Shown piece by piece: positions 52,808-61,885 of a stretch of DNA of 64,000 nucleotides (within the stretch, counting starts at the first letter, position 1; each line of letters opens with the position of its first letter). The position numbers and the translations under genes were made by a program. Origin of the DNA: Larkinella terrae. Lineage in GTDB: Bacteria > Bacteroidota > Bacteroidia > Cytophagales > Spirosomataceae. The stretch covers positions 1 to 64,000 of the forward strand of contig NZ_WJXZ01000004.1 of NCBI RefSeq assembly GCF_009668025.1, read 5' to 3'. The notes below the pieces were generated by a model. It was given only the letters and a program-made list of their open reading frames with translations, was not told where the DNA came from and ran no database searches.

Positions 52808-54562
52808 ATGCACAATCTGGTAAAATCCAATTGGCGGAAATGGCTGGTTGCCGGTATCGGTTGCCTGATGGTGTGCGCGATCACACCCGCTGAGGCACAG
52901 CGTAAAAACAGGGATAAGGAAGTAAAGCCGAAAGAAGGCGCCCGGGGCGTTGAGGAATCCCTGTTTACGGAAGGAATGAAGTTCATGATGATGGACGAAC
53001 CTTCGAAAGCCGTAGCGCAATTTCAGAAAGTTATTCAGCTTTATCCCGAAAATCCGGCGGCTCAGTATGCGACGGCCACGGCGCTGATGAAGCTGAACAA
53101 GCCCGACGAGGCCCTGCCGTTTGCCCAGAAAGCCGTTCAACTCGACAAGGGCGTCAACAAGTATTACGTGCTGCAACTGGCTGAATTACTGGTGAAACAA
53201 AAACGGTATTCCGACGCCGAAAATCTCTACGAAGAGCTGATCAAAAAAAGCCCCGACAACATCGAATACGGCGTTGAACTGGCGGCTATTTACCTGTTCG
53301 ATGATAAACCGGATAAAGCCCTCGACATGTACGACAAAGTGGAGAAGGCGACCGGCATGAACGAAGAAATTGTCCGGCAGAAACAGCGGATTTATTTAAA
53401 GCAGAACAAGGTTGAAAAAGCCATTCAGGAAGCCGAAAAACTGGTGGCTTCCGAACCGGGCGAAACCGATTATTTGCTGGAAGGTGCCGAACTGCTGATC
53501 GCCAACGAACGCAACGACCAGGCGGTTGACTGGCTTCAGCGGGCGTTGAAAGTCAATTCGGATTTGCCGCAGGCGCACGTCATGCTGGCCGATTTGTACC
53601 GCAAACAGGGCAACCTGGAAAAGTGCAGCCAGGAACTGGATAAGGTATTCTCAAATCCCAATCTGGAAGCCGACATCAAAGCGCGAATTTTGATGAGCTA
53701 CGTCAAAATGGTTGGCAACGACGAGAAAGCGAAACAAAGCGCGGTAAAGCTCGCCAAAGAGCTTGCCACTGCTCATCCGAAAGACGCCCGCTCGCAGGCC
53801 ATGTATGCGGATTTGCTGGCGCAGGATGGCAAAAAAGCCGAAGCACGCAACTATTACGTCAAAGCCGCCCACCTGGACAAAGCCACCTACGAAGTCTGGG
53901 GCGCGATTCTGCAACTTGACAGCGAACTCAATCAGGTCGACAGCATGCTGGTTCATTCCGAACAGGCGCTCGAATTGTTCCCGAATCAGGGTGTGATCTG
54001 GGCGTTTAACGGTTCCGCCAATTACTTTAAAAAACGGTATAAGGAAGCGATTGAAGCCTACGAAGAAACCCGGCGGTTATCGCCCACCAACACCGAACTG
54101 ATGAAGAGCGTGAATGCGCAACTCGGCGACGTTTACAACGGCATGGGCGATCATCAGAAATCCGACGAAGCTTACGAGCAGGTGTTGAAAGAAGATCCCG
54201 ACAACGACCACGTTCTGAACAATTACAGCTACTTTTTGTCTTTACGGAAAGAAAAACTACCGCTGGCGCTGCAAATGTCGGAGCGTCTGGTGGAGAAAAA
54301 TCAGAATAATGCCACGTACCTGGATACCTACGCCTGGGTTTTGTACGTCATGAAAGATTATGCCAAGGCCCGCACGTACCTTGAAAAAGCGATGCAGGCC
54401 GACAAAAACGTGAGCGGTACGATTATCGAACACTACGGCGACGTGTTGTATCAGCTTGGCGAGCACGAAAAGGCGGTTGAGCAGTGGAAAAAAGCAAAAC
54501 TCAAAGGAGAAACGACCGATCGGTTGGACAAGAAAATCGCAACCGGAAAAATTTATGAGTAA
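52808..54562 (+). CDS. Exported tetratricopeptide-repeat protein
   Basis: The protein has 584 residues with a signal peptide ending EAQR or near it (LVAGIGCLMVCAITPAEA). TPR units begin near residue 50 (SKAVAQFQKVIQLYPENPAAQYATATALMKLNKPDEAL) and continue in 34-residue steps to about 570 (HYGDVLYQLGEHEKAVEQWKKAKL). It overlaps the following DUF4292 gene by 8 bp (ATGAGTAA). The TPR-DUF4292-EnvC-like order is conserved in Bacteroidota, so the three products probably act together in envelope assembly; this protein would be the scaffold. The exact role is unknown. Confidence 0.88.
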   Translation: MHNLVKSNWRKWLVAGIGCLMVCAITPAEAQRKNRDKEVKPKEGARGVEESLFTEGMKFMMMDEPSKAVAQFQKVIQLYPENPAAQYATATALMKLNKPDEALPFAQKAVQLDKGVNKYYVLQLAELLVKQKRYSDAENLYEELIKKSPDNIEYGVELAAIYLFDDKPDKALDMYDKVEKATGMNEEIVRQKQRIYLKQNKVEKAIQEAEKLVASEPGETDYLLEGAELLIANERNDQAVDWLQRALKVNSDLPQAHVMLADLYRKQGNLEKCSQELDKVFSNPNLEADIKARILMSYVKMVGNDEKAKQSAVKLAKELATAHPKDARSQAMYADLLAQDGKKAEARNYYVKAAHLDKATYEVWGAILQLDSELNQVDSMLVHSEQALELFPNQGVIWAFNGSANYFKKRYKEAIEAYEETRRLSPTNTELMKSVNAQLGDVYNGMGDHQKSDEAYEQVLKEDPDNDHVLNNYSYFLSLRKEKLPLALQMSERLVEKNQNNATYLDTYAWVLYVMKDYAKARTYLEKAMQADKNVSGTIIEHYGDVLYQLGEHEKAVEQWKKAKLKGETTDRLDKKIATGKIYE

Positions 54563-55406
54563 ATCCCTTATTGGACTTTTGTGCGTCATCATGCTGATCA
54601 CAGCAGACGGATGCCGTCGGCGGAGATTGTTCCGCAACGCCCCGCCTTCGCCCCCAGCAGATACGGTTTCAGCGTCACCCAAAATCCGCACCGATACTAT
54701 TGCCACCGCTCCGCCCCCGGTTTTGCCTTCCATCGACCCCAATGCCAACGTTGATCAGGTTGATTTTGCCTATCTGACCGCTAAGTCGAAGGTTTCCTTT
54801 AAAAGTAAGGATCAGGACATCAACAATGCGAACGTAAACCTGCGGATCGATAAAGACAGCCTGATCTGGCTGTCGGTTTCGGGCGTAGGCGTTGAAGTGG
54901 CGCGGGCGCTGATTACAAAAGATTCCGTGGTGATTATGGACCGCATTCACCGCGAGTATTCGGTGTTTGATTACGCTTCCTTAAGTCAGCGGTTTAATTT
55001 TAACCTGGATTTTGGACTGATTCAGTCGCTTTTGGTCGGTAACCTGCCATTGCCCAAAGAACCCGCCCAACGGGTTAAAAATGAAAAGGATTTTTTGCTT
55101 CTGCGGCAACGCGAAGGCAAGGTGTTAGTGGATAATTACATTGGCGAACAAAACCGGAAACTGAAAAAGCTGCTGGTGGTTGAGCAGCCGACGAAAAATT
55201 CGCTGACGCTGGATTATGAGGATTTTACGGTGTTGAATAATTTCCTGTTTCCATACACCAGTCTGGTAACTGTCGATTACAAATCGAAAAACGACGGGCA
55301 ACCTTATCAGACCGTCTTACGAATTCGACACAACAAAGTAGAGCTTACCGATAAAAATCCGGGTTTCCCGTTCAGCATTCCGCCAAAATTCCAGCGGAGA
55401 CCGTAA
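54555..55406 (+). CDS. DUF4292 lipoprotein
   Basis: This protein of 283 residues starts at ATG 54555, overlapping the TPR stop. The signal peptide ends in a lipobox-like TADGC (Cys20) followed by a basic RRRR stretch. The rest is a beta-rich domain: VDFAYLTAKSKVSFKSKDQDINNANVNLRIDKDSLIWLSVSG, VSLTYRDFTV-like strands and IRHNKVELTDKNPGFPFSIPP at the end. The fold recalls LolA/LolB-type lipoprotein carriers, which fits DUF4292 annotations. It probably acts at the outer membrane with its neighbours. A longer upstream frame exists but is a shadow of the TPR gene. Confidence 0.85.
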   Translation: MSKSLIGLLCVIMLITADGCRRRRLFRNAPPSPPADTVSASPKIRTDTIATAPPPVLPSIDPNANVDQVDFAYLTAKSKVSFKSKDQDINNANVNLRIDKDSLIWLSVSGVGVEVARALITKDSVVIMDRIHREYSVFDYASLSQRFNFNLDFGLIQSLLVGNLPLPKEPAQRVKNEKDFLLLRQREGKVLVDNYIGEQNRKLKKLLVVEQPTKNSLTLDYEDFTVLNNFLFPYTSLVTVDYKSKNDGQPYQTVLRIRHNKVELTDKNPGFPFSIPPKFQRRP

Positions 55407-55424
55407 CTATCCCGGTATTGCAAG

Positions 55425-56867
55425 ATGCTTATGACGTACAGAGTGGTTCGGGCTACCGATTGGAAGACTGTTATCCTTACGCTTACCCTATGCTGGCTGG
55501 CTGCTGGAAGCATTATGGCTCAGCAGCGAAGCCGTCAGCAGCTGGAAAAAGAGAAGAAACAGAATATCGAGAAAGTATCGCAGATTCGGACGATTCTGAA
55601 AAAAACCTCTTCGCAGAAACAGGCCACCCTGGGGCAGCTCAAAGCGCTGAATCAGGAAATTGCGGCCCAGTCCAAACAGATTAACCTGCTCACGGAAGAC
55701 GTCAAACTGATGACATCCGAAATCCGGGAGCTGCGTCAGTCGTCGACTCAGTTGCAGAACAATCTGGAAAAACTCAAAAAAGAATACGGAGAAATGATTT
55801 ATGCCGCCGACAAACGGCGTCAACAGGTCAATCCGCTCGGTTTTCTGTTTTCCGCCGAAAGTTTCAATCAACTGGTGGCGCGGTACAAATACCTCCAGCA
55901 GTATTCCGAAGCCCGCAAGGGGCAGGTGCGGCAGATGGAGAAAGTGCGGGAGCAAATGCTGGTGAAACAGCAGGATGTTGAGCGCAAAAAGAAACAGCAG
56001 CAGGGAACGCTGGCCGTGCAGGTGAACGAATCGAAACGCCTGGAAGGTCTCAAGGATGAGAAAAACCGCATGGCGACGGAACTGAGCGAAAAAGAACAAG
56101 ACCTTCGCACCGAACTGACCGAAAGCCGGAAGGCGGTCAGTCGGCTGGAATCGGCCATTACGGAAATGATTCGCCGGGAAATTCGCGAGCGGGAAGAACG
56201 CGAACGTCTGGCTCGTCTGGCACGGTTAAAGGCAGAACGTGAACGGATTGCCCGCGAGAAGGCCGCAGCGGCAGCCGCAGCCAAAGCCGAACGGGCCGCA
56301 GCCGCCGAATCGGAAGCGAACAAACCGGAAGCTGCCGAACCCAAAACCGCTGAGCCCAAAGCCGCCGAACCGGCTTCGGAGGCCGCTGAACGAACCGCCC
56401 GTAAGCCCGACGAACGCCGGAATAACCTGCTGAATGACGAAGAAGCCGCCCTGGCGTCCTCGTTTGCATCGTCGAAAAACCGCTTGCCCTGGCCCGTTAC
56501 GCGCGGGTTTATTTCGGATCATTACGGCGTTAAACCGCACCCGGTTTTGAAAGGCGTCATGCAGGATAACCCCGGAATCGATATTCAGACCACGCCCGGG
56601 GAAGTGGTGCGGGCGGTTTACGATGGCGTCGTGCAGTATACGACCTTCGTGACCGGTATGCACAACATCGTTGCCATTCAACACGGTGATTATTACACGG
56701 TCTACGCCAAACTGAAGAGTGTTTCGGTGCAGGTTGGGCAGCGCGTCAAGGCCCGCGAAGTGATTGGCGTGGTTGCCACCGACAAAGACGGCGTCGCGGA
56801 AGTCCAGTTTCAGGTCTGGAAAAGCACCAACCGGATGAACCCCGAATCCTGGCTGATCGACCGTTAG
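55425..56867 (+). CDS. EnvC-like murein hydrolase activator with degenerate LytM (M23) domain
   Basis: The 480-residue protein has a signal peptide, a long coiled coil (about 40-290) and an Ala/Glu/Pro-rich linker (about 275-330). A C-terminal LytM/M23 domain spans about 355-475. The zinc ligands of active M23 enzymes are not all kept: the H of the HxxxD motif reads PGID, only the Asp of GIDIQTT remains, the usual Y-x-HL reads YAKL and the final LHFE-like strand reads VQFQVW. The enzyme is therefore probably inactive and, like E. coli EnvC, would activate amidases. It follows DUF4292 by 18 bp. Confidence 0.88.
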   Translation: MLMTYRVVRATDWKTVILTLTLCWLAAGSIMAQQRSRQQLEKEKKQNIEKVSQIRTILKKTSSQKQATLGQLKALNQEIAAQSKQINLLTEDVKLMTSEIRELRQSSTQLQNNLEKLKKEYGEMIYAADKRRQQVNPLGFLFSAESFNQLVARYKYLQQYSEARKGQVRQMEKVREQMLVKQQDVERKKKQQQGTLAVQVNESKRLEGLKDEKNRMATELSEKEQDLRTELTESRKAVSRLESAITEMIRREIREREERERLARLARLKAERERIAREKAAAAAAAKAERAAAAESEANKPEAAEPKTAEPKAAEPASEAAERTARKPDERRNNLLNDEEAALASSFASSKNRLPWPVTRGFISDHYGVKPHPVLKGVMQDNPGIDIQTTPGEVVRAVYDGVVQYTTFVTGMHNIVAIQHGDYYTVYAKLKSVSVQVGQRVKAREVIGVVATDKDGVAEVQFQVWKSTNRMNPESWLIDR

Positions 56868-57000
56868 TGGTTTGGTTTCCGAAAACCAGGCGCGGTCCAC
56901 CGAATCATTTTCCCAACTTCGTGGTTTTATTCCGTACAAATACCGGTAGATTGCCGACCAAATCCTGCTCACTGATTGCTTAAAACGGTTTACAAAACGA

Positions 57001-57819
57001 ATGTCTGTTCATAATCCCGACGTCAAACGGATCACGACCCGCGTTATTCAGGAATTGAAAAGCAAGGGCGAAAAAATTTCGGCGCTGACCGCCTACGACT
57101 ATTCGCTCGCCCGGCTGGTCGATGCCGCCGGAGTAGAGATTATTCTGGTTGGCGACTCGGCTTCCAACGTAATGGCCGGTCACGAAACCACCCTGCCGAT
57201 TACGCTGGATCAGATGATTTACCACGCCACCTCGGTGGTTCGGGCCGTCAAGCGGGCGCTGGTGGTGGTCGATTTGCCGTTCGGTTCTTACCAGGGCAAT
57301 TCGACAGAAGCGCTGCGGTCAGCCATTCGGATCATGAAGGAATCCGGCGCGCATTCCGTCAAAATGGAAGGCGGTTTAGAGGTGAAAGAGTCGATCATCC
57401 GCGTCCTGAGTGCGGGCGTTCCCGTGATGGGCCACCTGGGTTTAACACCCCAGTCGATCTATAAATTCGGGACGTATGCCGTTCGTGCCAAGGAGGAAAC
57501 CGAAGCGCAGAAGCTGATGGAAGATGCCAAAATGCTCGAAGACATTGGCTGTTTTGGCGTCGTTTTGGAAAAAATTCCGGCGACCTTGACAAAGCAAGTT
57601 TCTGAAAGCCTGACGATTCCGACGATCGGAATTGGTGCCGGGCCGGATGCCGACGGCCAGATTCTGGTGCTGCACGATTTGCTGGGTATTAACAAAGAGT
57701 TCAAACCCCGGTTTTTACGTCGTTACGCTGACCTGCACGGCATTATTACCGAAGCCATCGAACACTATGTCGATGATGTGAAAGATCGCGAGTTTCCGAG
57801 CAAAGAAGAAGCTTATTAG
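57001..57819 (+). CDS. panB: 3-methyl-2-oxobutanoate hydroxymethyltransferase
   Basis: The 272-residue TIM-barrel enzyme transfers a hydroxymethyl group from 5,10-methylene-THF to 2-oxoisovalerate, giving ketopantoate for pantothenate and CoA. Family stretches are [35 protein letters not shown], the metal-binding [13 protein letters not shown], and [20 protein letters not shown]. The catalytic Glu lies in the EKIPA segment. The start [20 protein letters not shown] is usual for the family. No other pan genes are near. Confidence 0.96.
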   Translation: MSVHNPDVKRITTRVIQELKSKGEKISALTAYDYSLARLVDAAGVEIILVGDSASNVMAGHETTLPITLDQMIYHATSVVRAVKRALVVVDLPFGSYQGNSTEALRSAIRIMKESGAHSVKMEGGLEVKESIIRVLSAGVPVMGHLGLTPQSIYKFGTYAVRAKEETEAQKLMEDAKMLEDIGCFGVVLEKIPATLTKQVSESLTIPTIGIGAGPDADGQILVLHDLLGINKEFKPRFLRRYADLHGIITEAIEHYVDDVKDREFPSKEEAY

Positions 57820-57846
57820 GCATCGGCCGGTTTATTGCGGGCGTTA

Positions 57847-57866
57847 AGACGGGTTAAAACCCGTCT
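57847..57866. repeat. Small palindrome AGACGGGTT/AACCCGTCT
   Basis: Two 9-bp arms around an AA spacer, just upstream of the RluA-type gene. The words are found in palindromic interspersed repeats of many Bacteroidota. It could form a short hairpin in the leader. Confidence 0.6.
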
Positions 57867-57874
57867 CTACCATT

Positions 57875-58600
57875 ATGAAACAGAAATACGTCGTTGTATA
57901 CGAAGATAACCACCTGATTGTGGTCAATAAAGAACCGGGAGTGTTGGTCCAGGCCGATAAAACCCGTGATGTACCGCTGCTTGATCTGATCAAGGAGTAC
58001 ATCAGAAAAAAGTACGATAAACCGGGCGATGTGTTTCTGGGAACCGTTCACCGGCTCGACCGGCCGGTTAGCGGGTTGGTCGTCTTTGCCCGCACGTCGA
58101 AGGCGCTGGAACGAATGAACGAGATTTTCCGGAAGCGTCAGGTGCAGAAAACGTATTGGGCGGTGGTTGGCCGAAAACCGAGGGAAGAAAAAGGTCGATT
58201 GACGCATTTTCTGCTCAAAGACGAAGCGACCAATACCGTAAAAGCCTACGAAGACGAAGTGCAGGGTTCGCAGCGCGCCGAACTGACCTACCGCTTACTC
58301 GGAAAAGTGAACGATCATTATCTGCTGGAAGTGAATCCGATCACGGGACGGCCGCATCAAATCCGGGTGCAACTGGCGAGTATGGGCTGCCCGATTCGGG
58401 GAGATATCAAGTACGGTTTTCCGCGGGCAAATCAGGACAGCAGCATCAATTTACATGCCAGACGGCTGTATTTTATTCATCCCGTCAAGAAAGAACCCCT
58501 GATCTGTAAAGCCGGGGTTCCGAATAATCCGTTCTGGGAAGAATTCTTATCGCTCGATCCCGAAGATTACAAGGACAAAAATCTTGATTTTATTTATTGA
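57875..58600 (+). CDS. RluA family pseudouridine synthase
   Basis: The protein has 241 residues and lacks the S4 domain found in longer RluD/RluC types. The catalytic motif is HRLDRPVSGLVVFA with Asp62. The family stretch LLEVNPITGRPHQIRVQLASMGCPIRGDIKYG and the C-terminal INLHARRLYFIHPVKKEP are present. Targets are uridines in rRNA or tRNA; the compact size fits several RluA subfamilies, so the exact target is unknown. It starts 55 bp after panB and may be cotranscribed. Confidence 0.92.
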   Translation: MKQKYVVVYEDNHLIVVNKEPGVLVQADKTRDVPLLDLIKEYIRKKYDKPGDVFLGTVHRLDRPVSGLVVFARTSKALERMNEIFRKRQVQKTYWAVVGRKPREEKGRLTHFLLKDEATNTVKAYEDEVQGSQRAELTYRLLGKVNDHYLLEVNPITGRPHQIRVQLASMGCPIRGDIKYGFPRANQDSSINLHARRLYFIHPVKKEPLICKAGVPNNPFWEEFLSLDPEDYKDKNLDFIY

Positions 58601-58716
58601 TTACGGTGATTGGCAAAAGGGTGAACATAGAATCATCCTATTGAGACACCCGATTGCGTAACCATTCGGACAAAAAACCGGTAATCGTTGGATGGAAAAC
58701 AGAATTTAGTAAAAAC

Positions 58717-58875
58717 TTACTTTACGGTAGGTGTTACATCCGACCAAAACTGGTTGAGTACCCGCTCTGCCATCTGAATTGCTCCCTGTACGGCGCCGAA
58801 TATCATGCATAACGGCAGGATAATTGGGAAAAAAACAATCCACTGCATGATCATGTTCAAATTGACCTTCTTCAT
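58717..58875 (-). CDS. Small single-pass membrane protein (52 residues)
   Basis: An ATG at 58873-58875 opens a 52-codon frame ending in TAA. The protein starts MKKVNLNMIMQWIVFFPIIL, has one clear hydrophobic helix (about 9-28) and a polar amphipathic tail (GAVQGAIQMAERVLNQFW) ending TPTVK. The alternation of hydrophobic and charged residues, a normal start and strong codon character support a real gene. Another frame on the same strand (58706-58915) encodes an unlikely protein. It sits in a 530-bp gap; the remaining parts (58601-58716 and 58876-59131) hold nothing else recognisable. Confidence 0.6.
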   Translation of the reverse strand: MKKVNLNMIMQWIVFFPIILPLCMIFGAVQGAIQMAERVLNQFWSDVTPTVK

Positions 58876-59131
58876 CTCGTGTTTGGGTAAAGGGTGCCAC
58901 TTTTATTAAGTCCAATGCGCTACAAATGACTTATTGTTGTTGAATAACGAACCGGAAAACGTAAATATTTCCGCCAATAGTTAAAAATAGTCTTGAATTA
59001 TTTCAACAACAAGGAATCGAAAAAAAAGATTTAAAAATTTATAAAAGCTATTCTGGCTGGTTTTTCTTATGTCATGGAAAAACCGTAATTTGTTCTTCCA
59101 TTAAGAATCTGAAATATTAGATAAATACAAA

Positions 59132-61072
59132 ATGTTAAATATTATCCAACTGTTACCGGATTCAATTGCCAATCAGATCGCGGCAGGAGAAGTGGTGCAA
59201 CGGCCGGCATCAGTGGTCAAGGAATTGTTGGAAAACTCAGTAGATGCCCAAGCAAAAACCGTACAAATTATTATTCGGGATGCCGGTAAATCACTGATTC
59301 AAATTATCGATGACGGTATCGGCATGTCAGAAACCGACGCCCGAATGAGTTTTGAGCGACACGCTACGTCGAAAATCCGCTCGTCAGACGATCTTTTTCG
59401 CATCCGCACGATGGGTTTTCGGGGCGAAGCACTGGCCTCGATTGCCGCCATTGCCCAAGTTGAACTCCGCACCCGCCGGTCCGATTCGGGCCGTGGCAGC
59501 GACGAATTGGGAACGCTGATCCGGATGGAAGGCTTTGAATTGAAAACCCAGGAATCGGTTTCGTGTTTGCCGGGAACAAATATTCTCGTAAAAAATTTAT
59601 TTTTCAATGTTCCCGCCCGGCGCAATTTTCTGAAGACCAATTCGGTCGAGATGCGGCATATTCTGGATGAGTTTCAGCGCGTCGCCCTGGCGCATCCCGA
59701 AGTCGCATTCTCACTTTATCATAACGATTCGGAGGTGTATAACCTCCAGGCCGGGAAATTGAGCCGCCGGATTGTCGATCTCTTTGGAAAGCAATACCGG
59801 GAACAACTCGCTTCCTGTGAAGAAGAAACGCCTTATGTGAGCGTTCGGGGCTACATTGGCAAACCCGAATTTGCCCGAAAAACGCGCGGAGAGCAGTTTT
59901 TTTTCGTCAACTCCCGCTTCGTTAAACATAATTACCTGCACCACGCCGTCGTCGGTGCGTATGAAGGAACGATTCAGGACGGGTTTCATCCGTTTTATGT
60001 GTTGTTCATCGAAATTGATCCATCGCACATCGATATCAACATTCACCCGACCAAAACCGAAATCAAATTTGATGACGAACGGTCGGTTTACGCCATCGTG
60101 ATGGCGGCCGTCCGAAAGGCGGTTGGCGTCTACAATTTAACCCCATCGCTCGATTTTGACGCCAATGTGAACTTCCTGCCGGTGACCCCGCTCCCCCGTC
60201 GATCGTCAGAAGCGCAGCCGGTTACCGAGCCGGAACCCAGAAACCGGTCGGCACTGCGTCCGATGTCACCGGCCTGGTCCGCGGAAGCTTCTGAACAAAA
60301 AGCCAATACCGGTTTTGATTTTCCGCGTAAGTCGGCCGCCAACTGGCAGGCGCTGTTTGAAGGTCTGGAGCCAACGGAAAAACCGGCGACGGAGGAAACG
60401 AACTTGTTCGAAAACCGCTCTTCAGCCGAAAAACCGTCCGAAACGGAGTCGGTAACGCTGGGGAGCCGGGTAAATAAACTGGTGACGTCTACGGTTGCGC
60501 TGGAAGGAACCGGGGCCATTATTCAGGTGCACAACCGCTACCTGGTGACGTCGGTACAGGCGGGTATGCTGGTCATCGATCAGCGCCGGGCCTACGAGCG
60601 GGTGCTCTACGACCAGTACCAGGCCGCACTGACCAAGCGCAATGGGGTTTCGCAGCAACTGCTGTTTCCGAAAACCGTGACGGTCATGCCGGTCGATTAT
60701 AACCTGGCGCTCGAATTACGCGATGATCTGACCAGTCTAGGATTCCTTTTTGATGAAATCGGCCAGAATGCGTTTCTCATTCAGGGCGTACCGGCGCTTT
60801 CGGTGGGTGAAAATGAAGAAGAACTATTTGCGAATCTGCTGGCCCAACTCCGCGAAGATACGGGGCGGCTGAAGCTGGAGCGGGCCGAGGTGCTGGCGCG
60901 TTCGCTGGCCCGGCGGTCGGCCGCGCGGCAGCAGAAACAACTGGCCGAGCCGGAACAACGGGCGTTGGTCGACCAATTAATTGCGTCAACGAACCCATCA
61001 TATACGCCCAACGGTGAACCGATTACAACTATATTGGCGTTGGATAAGTTAGCAGGATTATTTCGGTCCTGA
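59132..61072 (+). CDS. mutL: DNA mismatch repair protein MutL
   Basis: The 646-residue protein couples mismatch recognition by MutS to strand removal. GHKL ATPase motifs are clear: ELLENSVDAQ near 31-40, DDGIGM and GFRGEALASIAAI. A proline/serine-rich linker (about 350-440) joins the C-terminal dimerisation domain. There the endonuclease motif DQHAxxE reads DQRRAYE (about 483-489), and the conserved ACxxAxxAG and CPHGRP are replaced by ARSLARRSA and TPNGEP. The protein is therefore probably not a nicking endonuclease. Downstream lie two rhomboid genes. Confidence 0.95.
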   Translation: MLNIIQLLPDSIANQIAAGEVVQRPASVVKELLENSVDAQAKTVQIIIRDAGKSLIQIIDDGIGMSETDARMSFERHATSKIRSSDDLFRIRTMGFRGEALASIAAIAQVELRTRRSDSGRGSDELGTLIRMEGFELKTQESVSCLPGTNILVKNLFFNVPARRNFLKTNSVEMRHILDEFQRVALAHPEVAFSLYHNDSEVYNLQAGKLSRRIVDLFGKQYREQLASCEEETPYVSVRGYIGKPEFARKTRGEQFFFVNSRFVKHNYLHHAVVGAYEGTIQDGFHPFYVLFIEIDPSHIDINIHPTKTEIKFDDERSVYAIVMAAVRKAVGVYNLTPSLDFDANVNFLPVTPLPRRSSEAQPVTEPEPRNRSALRPMSPAWSAEASEQKANTGFDFPRKSAANWQALFEGLEPTEKPATEETNLFENRSSAEKPSETESVTLGSRVNKLVTSTVALEGTGAIIQVHNRYLVTSVQAGMLVIDQRRAYERVLYDQYQAALTKRNGVSQQLLFPKTVTVMPVDYNLALELRDDLTSLGFLFDEIGQNAFLIQGVPALSVGENEEELFANLLAQLREDTGRLKLERAEVLARSLARRSAARQQKQLAEPEQRALVDQLIASTNPSYTPNGEPITTILALDKLAGLFRS

Positions 61073-61105
61073 TATGATAAATTTGCCAGAAAACGTTACA
61101 ACTTT

Positions 61106-61882
61106 ATGATGCTTACGCCGGTTGTCAGGACGCTCCTGCTTATCAATGTCGGTTTCTTTGTTTTAAAACTGGCAGGAATCGACCTGATTCATTTTTTTGG
61201 GTTATACTCCTTGCTGTCACCGGCATTTGCGCCCCACCAGTTTGTAACCTACATGTTTTTGCATGCCGATTTTGGGCATATTTTCAGCAATATGCTGGGT
61301 TTGTTTTTCTTTGGCCCGATGCTTGAACAGGTTTGGGGGAGCAAACGGTTTACCATTTTTTACTTTATTACCGGTATTGGTGCCGGATTATTATTTTCGG
61401 GAATAAACTATTTTGAAGCCAGCCAGTTACGAGATGCAGTGGTTGCCTTTCAAAGCCAGCCGACACCGGAGTCATTAGAACTGTTTTTATCGGATCGGGG
61501 TCTATTGAGTCAGGGAGATAATTTTCTGAAAGTGTTTGAAGAAAACCCGACGGACCCTTCGTATATACGGGGAGCGATCCAGTTGGTGAATCAGTATCTC
61601 GAGCAGCAGTTAGACGTACCGATGGTAGGCGCTTCGGGGGCCATTTTTGGAATTTTGATGGCATTTGGATTATTATTTCCAAATACCGAACTTTTCCTAT
61701 TATTTCCACCGATACCCATCAAGGCAAAGTACCTGGTGGCGTTTTATGGTGCATACGAACTCTATTCGGGGGTCTATAGGGCACAATCCGACAATGTGGC
61801 GCATTTCGCCCATATTGGCGGTATGCTCTTTGCTTTTATATTGGTAAAATATTGGGGAAAGCAACGAAATAATTTTTATTGA
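61106..61882 (+). CDS. Rhomboid intramembrane serine protease
   Basis: The inner-membrane protein has 258 residues and about six membrane helices. The catalytic serine lies in GASGAIFG (about Ser177) and the histidine in HFAHIGG (about His235); HADFGHIFSNMLGLFFFG is the usual helix-2 motif. An insert of about 70 residues (NYFEASQLRD ... QQLDVPMVG) separates two helices, longer than in E. coli GlpG. Rhomboids cut transmembrane substrates within the bilayer; the substrate is unknown. It ends 3 bp before the start of a second rhomboid gene. Confidence 0.9.
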   Translation: MMLTPVVRTLLLINVGFFVLKLAGIDLIHFFGLYSLLSPAFAPHQFVTYMFLHADFGHIFSNMLGLFFFGPMLEQVWGSKRFTIFYFITGIGAGLLFSGINYFEASQLRDAVVAFQSQPTPESLELFLSDRGLLSQGDNFLKVFEENPTDPSYIRGAIQLVNQYLEQQLDVPMVGASGAIFGILMAFGLLFPNTELFLLFPPIPIKAKYLVAFYGAYELYSGVYRAQSDNVAHFAHIGGMLFAFILVKYWGKQRNNFY

Positions 61883-61885
61883 GTG

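Noticed and set aside
58706-58915. 69-codon minus-strand frame (MDLIKVAPF...) in the same place as the small membrane protein
   Set aside because: Its composition is unlike a real protein; the shifted frame with the transmembrane helix at 58717-58875 is far more convincing.
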